Source: Actinomycetota bacterium (GTDB taxonomy: Bacteria; Actinomycetota; Thermoleophilia; UBA2241). From it: a stretch of DNA of 5,159 nt. The stretch is from NCBI GenBank assembly GCA_003157715.1, contig PMKK01000260.1, positions 660 through 5,818 on the forward strand. Direction: 5' to 3'. Positions 1-4,355 of this stretch are shown piece after piece. A program made the position numbers and the translations under genes. The stretch's first letter is position 1. Each line of letters opens with the position of its first letter. Under the pieces are notes generated by a model that did not search any database, had not been told where the DNA came from, and was given only the letters and a program-made list of their open reading frames with translations.

Positions 1-257
1 TTGATCTCGTCCTCGACGTAGCCGAGGATGATCGGCCCGTAGGCGCAGAGCATGTCGATGTACTCGTTGCCGTCGACGTCGAAGATGTGACCGCCCTGGC
101 CGTGGGTGATGAACACCGGGTACTCGCCGACCACGAAGTTGTAGGGCCGGCGGATGCCGCCGACGCCGCCGGGCGTGAGGCGCTGGGCATCTTCGAGCAT
201 CGCCATCGAACGGGTGAGGGTGAGCGCCGGGGCGCTCTGTGCTGGTTTGGTCGCCAT
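1..257 (-). CDS. Class III PLP-dependent aminotransferase, glutamate-1-semialdehyde aminomutase-like (N-terminal 85 codons, cut by window edge)
   Basis: Reading leftward from the ATG at 257-255, the frame stays open to base 1 and gives 85 residues. The visible part matches the N-terminus of class III (GSAM/ornithine-type) aminotransferases: LTPGGVGGIRRP at about residues 27-38, then GGHIFDVDGNEYIDM at 55-69 and the GPIILGY segment at 74-80, which corresponds to the family's 'DVDGNEYID...GP.ILGH' core. These enzymes are cytoplasmic and use pyridoxal phosphate. The Schiff-base lysine and the rest of the cofactor site lie outside the window, so the reaction (aminomutase or transaminase) cannot be decided. 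The sequence after PGGV lacks the NSPVRAF-type wording usual in heme-pathway HemL, so a catabolic or biosynthetic paralog is more likely (inference). The start is fixed by GAAGGAG six bases upstream. Codons M18 and M20 are possible later starts but have no comparable ribosome site. Confidence 0.88.
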   Translation of the reverse strand, partial: MATKPAQSAPALTLTRSMAMLEDAQRLTPGGVGGIRRPYNFVVGEYPVFITHGQGGHIFDVDGNEYIDMLCAYGPIILGYVEDEI

Positions 258-263
258 GCGTGA

Positions 264-270
264 CTCCTTC
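264..270 (-). promoter_or_regulatory. Shine-Dalgarno sequence of the aminotransferase gene
   Basis: GAAGGAG on the minus strand is separated from the ATG at 257 by six bases (TCACGC). It is the best ribosome-binding match in the window and decides the start of the aminotransferase gene. It is clearly stronger than the sites in front of the transporter genes, which fits a gene translated independently rather than by coupling. Confidence 0.8.
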
Positions 271-291
271 TGGATGTCGGAGAGTGCATCG

Positions 292-297
292 ATTGTA
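292..297 (-). promoter_or_regulatory. Possible -10 promoter element (TACAAT) for the aminotransferase gene
   Basis: TACAAT on the minus strand differs from the sigma-70 consensus TATAAT at one base. It sits in the only AT-richer patch of the gap, about 35 bases ahead of the aminotransferase start. No -35 hexamer resembling TTGACA is seen 16-18 bases upstream, because that region is almost pure G and C at the foot of the hairpin. A promoter here would need an activator, another sigma factor or an unusual -35. The call is weak. Confidence 0.3.
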
Positions 298-321
298 TGC
301 CTTGCGCGGCGGTAGCCGCGG

Positions 322-368
322 TGTCGGGGGCGGCCGGGGCGGCCAAGCCGCGGCGGCCGCCCCCGACA
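322..368 (-). repeat. Long GC-rich inverted repeat (hairpin) between the transporter operon and the aminotransferase gene
   Basis: Bases 322-336 and 354-368 form a perfect 15-bp inverted repeat. After a 2x2 G/G mismatch (337-338 against 352-353), a further five pairs form (339-343 with 347-351), leaving a three-base loop. This makes about 20 pairs in a 47-base structure, almost all G-C. It lies about 130 bases past the end of DMT-D and about 65 bases before the aminotransferase. No T-run follows on either strand, so it is not a classical intrinsic terminator. It could still slow polymerase, protect the 3' end of the transporter mRNA, or act in the leader of the aminotransferase transcript (inference). 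Confidence 0.85.
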
Positions 369-460
369 GGGCGGTCAGCCGGGGTCGGAAAGCCGCCGCC
401 ACAGCGCCGCCCGGCGTCGGCGCCACAGCGCGCCGGCGCACTCGAACGGGGCACGCGCGA

Positions 461-498
461 GTCCGGCCCCGTCTCGCGGCCTGGCTGCGCCGCCGGAC
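461..498 (-). repeat. Short inverted repeat just after the DMT-D stop codon
   Basis: GTCCGGC at 461-467 pairs with GCCGGAC at 492-498, leaving a 24-base loop. It begins two bases past the stop codon of DMT-D. The position suits a 3'-end structure, but the stem is only seven pairs, the loop is long and no T-run follows. Arms of this length are expected by chance in sequence this rich in G and C, so function is doubtful. Confidence 0.35.
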
Positions 499-499
499 C

Positions 500-1477
500 T
501 CATGCCGGGATCAGCTCCTCGGGCTGGTCGCGCTCGCCGAGAGTCACCACGAGCACGCCGGCGACGATGATCAAGGCGCCGCCCATGAGCGTCCAGGCTC
601 CAGGCCGCTCACCGAGCAGCAGCAGCGCATAGAACGGCGCGCTGACCGGCTCGAGGTAGCCGAGGATCGATGAGTGCTGCACCCGGATGCGGCTCACGCC
701 CTCGGTCCACAGGGTGTAGGCCAGCGCCGTGCAGACCACGCCCAGCACGATGCCCACGACGATGTCGCGAGTCGTCAGCTGGACGCCGGCGCCGACGGTC
801 TGCCAGAGCGCCAGCGGCAGCAGCACCACGCTGTCGATGGTCATCTCGCAGATCACGATGGTGACGGCGCCCACGCCGCGGTTGGTGAGGTCCTTGACGA
901 TCATCATGAAGGCCGCGTAGCCGACACCCGAGACGGTGCCCGCGGCAAGGCCCAGGGCCGAGACCTTCACGGTCTGACCCGAGATCGTCGGCCAGAGGAT
1001 GGTGACCAGCCCGGCCAGGGCGATGCCGAGCGCCACGTAGACGACCGGCTCCGTGCGTCCCTTGAAGATGCGCGGCGCCGCGACGGCGACCCAGACCGGC
1101 GCCATGAACTCGAGCACCATGCCGATCGAGACGCTCGTATCGCGCAGGGCGACGAAGAACAGCAGCAGGGTCGCCGAGTCGACCAGGCCCATGATCAGCA
1201 GGCGCACGGGAATGCCCGGCCGGCGCACCCCCGACAGCGGGCGGCGGCGCGCGAAGACCACGCCCAGCACCAGTCCGGCGGTCGCGAAGCGCAGCACGAG
1301 CAGGGCGCTCTCGGGCGCCGTCGTGTAGTCGACCAGAGCGCCGATCGCCCCCATGATCAGGTAGGAGATCGAGACGATGACATAGCCCCGCAGCAAGGCC
1401 GCTCCGCTGGCCGCGCCCACCTGATCGCGCGGCGTCGCCTGCCGCGGCGTCCCATGCCGCGGCGTCTCGCGGCTCAC
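500..1477 (-). CDS. EamA-family (DMT superfamily) transporter, paralog D
   Basis: A 325-residue inner-membrane carrier with ten predicted helices at about 31-49, 57-76, 91-111, 116-136, 146-165, 173-194, 205-226, 238-257, 269-289 and 296-313, arranged as two EamA repeats (about 31-164 and 173-313). The second ends with the family-typical ILGYLEPVSAPF (271-282), LLLGE (286-290) and GGALII (299-304). EamA carriers move small metabolites such as amino acids and related compounds; the substrate here is unknown. The start is the GTG at 1477-1475, whose last two bases form the TGA of DMT-C (GTGA overlap). The frame is open for 147 further codons upstream, but that stretch lies inside DMT-C and is not transporter-like. 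Only a weak GGGGTGG precedes the start, so translation probably depends on coupling. The first 18 residues carry three xTPRx repeats. Acidic residues E123 (helix 4) and E211/D215 (helix 7) lie within or next to helices. It is the last transporter of the array. Confidence 0.93.
   Translation of the reverse strand: MSRETPRHGTPRQATPRDQVGAASGAALLRGYVIVSISYLIMGAIGALVDYTTAPESALLVLRFATAGLVLGVVFARRRPLSGVRRPGIPVRLLIMGLVDSATLLLFFVALRDTSVSIGMVLEFMAPVWVAVAAPRIFKGRTEPVVYVALGIALAGLVTILWPTISGQTVKVSALGLAAGTVSGVGYAAFMMIVKDLTNRGVGAVTIVICEMTIDSVVLLPLALWQTVGAGVQLTTRDIVVGIVLGVVCTALAYTLWTEGVSRIRVQHSSILGYLEPVSAPFYALLLLGERPGAWTLMGGALIIVAGVLVVTLGERDQPEELIPA
1424..1468 (-). repeat. Three tandem 15-bp units encoding the N-terminal tail of DMT-D
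   Basis: Three consecutive 15-bp units (1468-1454, 1453-1439, 1438-1424, read on the minus strand) share the core ACGCCGCG and encode ETPRH, GTPRQ and ATPRD. They lie four codons into the gene, before the first membrane helix, so the peptide should be in the cytoplasm. The unit length keeps the frame, so gain or loss of units would change only the length of the tail. Confidence 0.8.
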
Positions 1478-2445
1478 GTCGGCACCACCCCGGCGGCCCC
1501 GCGCTGAGCGGAGCCGAAGGCCACGACGAGCACGCCCGCCGCGACGATCAGCGCGCCGCCGGCCACCGTCGTGACCGTAGTCGCCTCGCCGAGCAGCAGC
1601 AGGGCGTAGAACGGCGCGCTGACCGGCTCGAGGTAACCGAGGATCGAGGCGTGCTCGACGCGGATACGGCGCAGCCCCTCGACGTACACCACGTAGGGGA
1701 TGGCGGTGCACGCCACGCCCAGCACGAGCGTCACCGCCACGTCGTGGCCGCTCAGGTGATAGCCCGAGCCGGCCAGCTGCCAGACGGCCAGCGGGGCGAG
1801 GATGACGGCGTCGAGCGTCATCTCCGAGAGGGCGATGGTCACGCTCCGCAGGGTCGTGGTGAGGAACTTGGCCGTCAGCGCGTAGCCCGCGTAGAGAAAG
1901 CCGGTGGCCACACCGCAAGCGATGCCCGGCCCCGACACGCGCTCGCCGCCCAGCAGCCCGGGCAGCAGGATGGCCGCCATGCCGGCGACCGCCAGAGCGA
2001 GCGCCGGATAGACGACGCGGTCGGGCCGCTGGTGGAGCAGGCGCGGCGCGACCAGGGCGACATAGACCGGACCGGTGAACATGAGGAACATGCCGATCGC
2101 CACGCCGGCCAGCCGCAGGGCGACGAAGAACAGCAGCAGCGTCGAGGAGCTGAAGAGACCCATGAGCAGCAGCCAGCCGATGGTGCGCCGGTCCCGCAGC
2201 TCGGCGAGCATCGGGCGGCGCGCGAAGACCAAGGCGACCAGCGCGGCGCCGATCACCATGCGCGCCACGAGCAAGGTGCTCTCGGGCATGGTCGTCATGC
2301 GCACCAGAGCGCCGACCGAGCCCCAGACGAGAAAACTCACGGCGACCAGCACGTAGCCCAGGGTGTCGCGCCTGGCGGCGCGCTCGGCGGCGCGCTCGGT
2401 GTCGCGCCGGGTGTCACGTCGGGTGTCGCGCTCGGCGGCGGTCAT
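1474..2445 (-). CDS. EamA-family (DMT superfamily) transporter, paralog C
   Basis: A 323-residue carrier with ten predicted helices at about 30-48, 56-75, 89-110, 114-134, 144-163, 173-193, 202-223, 234-255, 266-286 and 292-310, as two EamA repeats. Signature segments are TTMPESTLLVARM (51-63), VRVEHASILGYLEPV-type wording at 262-275, LLLGE (283-287) and GGALI (296-300). The ATG at 2445-2443 overlaps the TGA of DMT-B as ATGA. GAGG lies seven bases upstream (2456-2453), so the start is well supported even though the frame is open further upstream inside DMT-B. The stop overlaps the GTG of DMT-D. Residues 5-28 form an arginine-rich four-residue repeat tail. Helix 4 has Met122 where paralogs A and D have Glu, while helix 7 has E208 and D212, shared only with D. 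C and D therefore look like the closest pair. The substrate is unknown. Confidence 0.94.
   Translation of the reverse strand: MTAAERDTRRDTRRDTERAAERAARRDTLGYVLVAVSFLVWGSVGALVRMTTMPESTLLVARMVIGAALVALVFARRPMLAELRDRRTIGWLLLMGLFSSSTLLLFFVALRLAGVAIGMFLMFTGPVYVALVAPRLLHQRPDRVVYPALALAVAGMAAILLPGLLGGERVSGPGIACGVATGFLYAGYALTAKFLTTTLRSVTIALSEMTLDAVILAPLAVWQLAGSGYHLSGHDVAVTLVLGVACTAIPYVVYVEGLRRIRVEHASILGYLEPVSAPFYALLLLGEATTVTTVAGGALIVAAGVLVVAFGSAQRGAAGVVPT
2363..2434 (-). repeat. Six tandem 12-bp units encoding the N-terminal tail of DMT-C
   Basis: Six 12-bp units in exact register (starting at 2363, 2375, 2387, 2399, 2411 and 2423 on the plus strand) include two identical copies (2375-2386 and 2387-2398). 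Read on the minus strand they encode ERDT, RRDT, RRDT, ERAA, ERAA and RRDT, directly ahead of the first membrane helix. The tail is highly charged and, in a ten-helix DMT carrier, should be cytoplasmic. Such minisatellites can change copy number by strand slippage, here without frame loss. Confidence 0.85.
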
Positions 2446-3389
2446 CGTTCGACCTCGCTCGCACCCGGGTCGGCAAGCGCGAACCCCGGCAGCTCGGGTT
2501 CGGCCTCGGCGGCGCCGTAGCGCACCACGATCACCCCGGCGCCGATGATCAGGGCTCCGCCGGCGATGGTCCACAGCGACGGCACCTGGCCCAGGATGAG
2601 CAGGGCGTAGACCGGCGCGCTGACCGGCTCGAGGTAGCCCATGATCGCCGAGTGCTGCACCTTTATGTACTGCATGCCGTCCATCACCAGGCTGAAGGTG
2701 AGGGCGGTGCAGACAATCCCCAGAAAGGCGGCGATGGCGAAGTTGCGCAGCGTGAACTCGGCCGCCGTCGACTGCAGCAGGCCGAGCGGCAGCAGCAGCG
2801 CGGCCGCGAGGACCGCCATGGCGAAGACGATCGTCGTGGCGTGCACGTCGCGGCGCCTGAGCTGTTTGCCGCCGATCAGGTAGACCGTATACATGACGCC
2901 GGCAAAGACGGCGAAGAACAGGCCGTAGGGCGTGAGCTTGACGCTCCCCCCGGTGAGCCCGGGCACCAGGATCAGGGCCATGCCGGCGAGGCCCACGCCG
3001 AGGGCGGCATAGACGGCGCCCTCGGTGCGCCCGCCCTCGAGATGGGGCGCGATGAAGGCGACATAGAGCGGCGCCAGATACGACAGGAAGATGGCCACCG
3101 CCACCCCGGTCTGGCGGATGGCGATGAAGTAACTCACCAGGTTGGCCGCCAGGGCAAAACCGCAGACGAGCAGCCGGATAGTCGTCGCGCGATCGGCAAA
3201 GAGCGCCCGCCAGTCGCGGCGGGCCGCGACCACGAGGCCCAGGACGATCCCGGCGAATACCATGCGCACGGCGACCAGCAGCGTCGCCGGCATCGACGAG
3301 TAGGTGACGAACACCCCTATCGAGCCGTTGATCAGGCCGGCCCCGAGCGTCTCGCCGTAGCCGCGCAGGCGGTGATCCGTGCCGCTCAC
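2442..3389 (-). CDS. EamA-family (DMT superfamily) transporter, paralog B
   Basis: A 315-residue carrier with ten predicted helices at about 13-30, 36-56, 71-91, 96-116, 125-143, 152-173, 186-205, 215-236, 246-267 and 274-290, as two EamA repeats. Family wording includes SSMPATLLVAVRM (31-43), VQHSAIMGYLEPVSAP (244-259) and GGALIIGAG (277-285). Odd points are Gln268 in place of the Glu that the other three paralogs have in the LLxGE segment after helix 9, and the lack of acidic residues in helices 4 and 7 (Ser103 and the AMAVLAA stretch at about 190-196). A polar C-terminal tail of about 25 residues follows helix 10, the longest of the four. The GTG start at 3389-3387 has GGGAG five bases upstream. 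DMT-A ends 16 bases earlier, and the stop overlaps the ATG of DMT-C. The substrate is unknown. Confidence 0.93.
   Translation of the reverse strand: MSGTDHRLRGYGETLGAGLINGSIGVFVTYSSMPATLLVAVRMVFAGIVLGLVVAARRDWRALFADRATTIRLLVCGFALAANLVSYFIAIRQTGVAVAIFLSYLAPLYVAFIAPHLEGGRTEGAVYAALGVGLAGMALILVPGLTGGSVKLTPYGLFFAVFAGVMYTVYLIGGKQLRRRDVHATTIVFAMAVLAAALLLPLGLLQSTAAEFTLRNFAIAAFLGIVCTALTFSLVMDGMQYIKVQHSAIMGYLEPVSAPVYALLILGQVPSLWTIAGGALIIGAGVIVVRYGAAEAEPELPGFALADPGASEVER
2453..2456 (-). promoter_or_regulatory. Shine-Dalgarno core of DMT-C, inside the 3' end of DMT-B
   Basis: GAGG (within GCGAGG) on the minus strand lies seven bases before the ATG at 2445. It supports the ATGA-overlap start over any of the upstream in-frame codons within DMT-B. 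Confidence 0.55.
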
Positions 3390-3394
3390 CTGGA

Positions 3395-3399
3395 CTCCC
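3395..3399 (-). promoter_or_regulatory. Shine-Dalgarno sequence of DMT-B
   Basis: GGGAG on the minus strand, five bases before the GTG at 3389, supports that codon as the start. No in-frame ATG lies in the short gap between DMT-A and DMT-B. Confidence 0.6.
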
Positions 3400-3405
3400 G
3401 GCGCT

Positions 3406-4329
3406 TCATGCCGGCAGCTCGGCTTCGGCCCGGCCCAGAGCGATGGCGTAGATGCCGGCGGCGATGATCAGCGCGCCGCCCAGCCAGGTCGAGACGGGCG
3501 GCCGCTCGCCGACCAGCAGCAGCGCCCAGAGCGGCGCCGTGACCGGCTCGAGATAGCCCAGTATGCCGGCGTGCTCGACGCGCACGAAGCGCAGGCCGTC
3601 GGTGAACAGGCTGAAGCACAACGCCGTGTAGACGAGGCCCATGACGGCCACGATGCCGAGGTCGGTCCAGGTCGGCTGGTAGTGCCCGGCGACCGTCTGC
3701 CAGACGGCCAGGGGTGCAATCAGCACCGTCGTGCAGAGGCAGAAGAACAGCGTGAAGGTGGTGCCGCGGATCTCGTCACCGACGCCTGAGATGAGCATCA
3801 GCCCGACCGCGTAGAACATGCCGGCGACGATGCCGCAGGCGACCCCCGGGACGAGGCTGTGCGAGCCGCCCAGGGTAAGGCTGGGCACGACGATGGCCGC
3901 CATGCCGACGGCGGCCACCGCGACCGCCACCATGTCGGCGCGCTCGCGGCGCGTGTGCAGCACCCAGGGCGCGGCCAGGGCGACGTAGATCGGCGCCATG
4001 TACTCGAGGGCGATGCCCAGGGCGACGTTGGCCAGGCGGATCGAGGCGAAGTAGAAGAGCAGCTCGCAGGCGATCACGCAGCCGATCAGTACGAGGCGCC
4101 AGAAGCGGCCCGAGCGGCGCACCTCGGCGAGGCCGCCCGTGAGCAGGAAGTACGGCCCCAGCACGAGACCGGCGAGCGCCATGCGACAGAGCAGCAGCAG
4201 GCTGAACGGCATGGTCGAGATCTGCAGCAGAGCGCCCGAGGTGCCGAGTACCAGCGAAGCGCCGCCGATCTCGGCGTAGCCTCGCAACCGGCGCGTCGCC
4301 GGCCTCAGGGAGACGGTGTCGGTCGCCAC
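3406..4329 (-). CDS. EamA-family (DMT superfamily) transporter, paralog A
   Basis: The first transporter of the array: 307 residues with ten predicted helices at about 18-36, 43-63, 78-98, 101-123, 131-150, 158-180, 190-210, 221-241, 253-273 and 281-298, forming two EamA repeats (about 18-149 and 158-298). Recognisable segments are STMPFSLLLLCRM (38-50), GIALEYMAPIYVALAAP (105-121), VRVEHAGILGYLEPV (249-263), LLVGE (271-275) and GGALIIAAG (284-292). Glu109 in helix 4 is shared with D only, and helix 7 lacks the E/D pair of C and D. The start is the GTG at 4329-4327, 26 bases after the RACo-like stop; no ATG, GTG or TTG lies in frame in that gap. A run of six G eight bases upstream is a poor but possible ribosome site. 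The N-terminus has no repeat tail, unlike C and D. The substrate is unknown. Placement directly behind the RACo-like gene suggests a carrier for a methylated compound or its demethylated product (inference). Confidence 0.93.
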   Translation of the reverse strand: MATDTVSLRPATRRLRGYAEIGGASLVLGTSGALLQISTMPFSLLLLCRMALAGLVLGPYFLLTGGLAEVRRSGRFWRLVLIGCVIACELLFYFASIRLANVALGIALEYMAPIYVALAAPWVLHTRRERADMVAVAVAAVGMAAIVVPSLTLGGSHSLVPGVACGIVAGMFYAVGLMLISGVGDEIRGTTFTLFFCLCTTVLIAPLAVWQTVAGHYQPTWTDLGIVAVMGLVYTALCFSLFTDGLRFVRVEHAGILGYLEPVTAPLWALLLVGERPPVSTWLGGALIIAAGIYAIALGRAEAELPA

Positions 4330-4355
4330 GTGCGGAGCCCCCCGGCGCGCCGTCG

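Noticed and set aside
397..431. Direct repeat CGCCACAGCGC at 397-407 and 421-431
   Set aside because: Only two copies of 11 bases in highly biased sequence, with no further copies nearby. It is not a CRISPR or a convincing operator.
239..673. Plus-strand open frames across the intergenic gap (239-673 and 297-632)
   Set aside because: Both run from the gap into the antisense of DMT-D. Their products are low-complexity Arg/Ala/Pro sequence, and neither resembles a known protein.
674..1507. Long plus-strand open frame (277 codons) opposite DMT-D, with similar ones at 1651-2520, 2652-3467 and 3859-4392
   Set aside because: They are rich in His, Gln, Asp, Arg and Ala with no hydrophobic core or family motif, and lie exactly opposite well-supported transporter genes. 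Such antisense frames are expected in very GC-rich coding DNA. Their likeness to each other reflects the paralogy of the genes beneath them.
1478..1918. N-terminal extension of DMT-D by 147 codons
   Set aside because: The extra sequence lies inside DMT-C in another frame and is Arg/Gly/Ala-rich with no membrane helix. The GTGA overlap start gives a normal EamA length.
2446..2574. N-terminal extension of DMT-C by 43 codons
   Set aside because: The added residues are almost all Arg, Gly and Ala and overlap the end of DMT-B. The ATGA start has a ribosome site at the right distance.
4343..4352. Ten-base palindrome CGGCGCGCCG between the RACo-like gene and DMT-A
   Set aside because: Short palindromes of G and C are common at this composition. 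There is no terminator or operator context, and the 26-base gap fits ordinary operon spacing.
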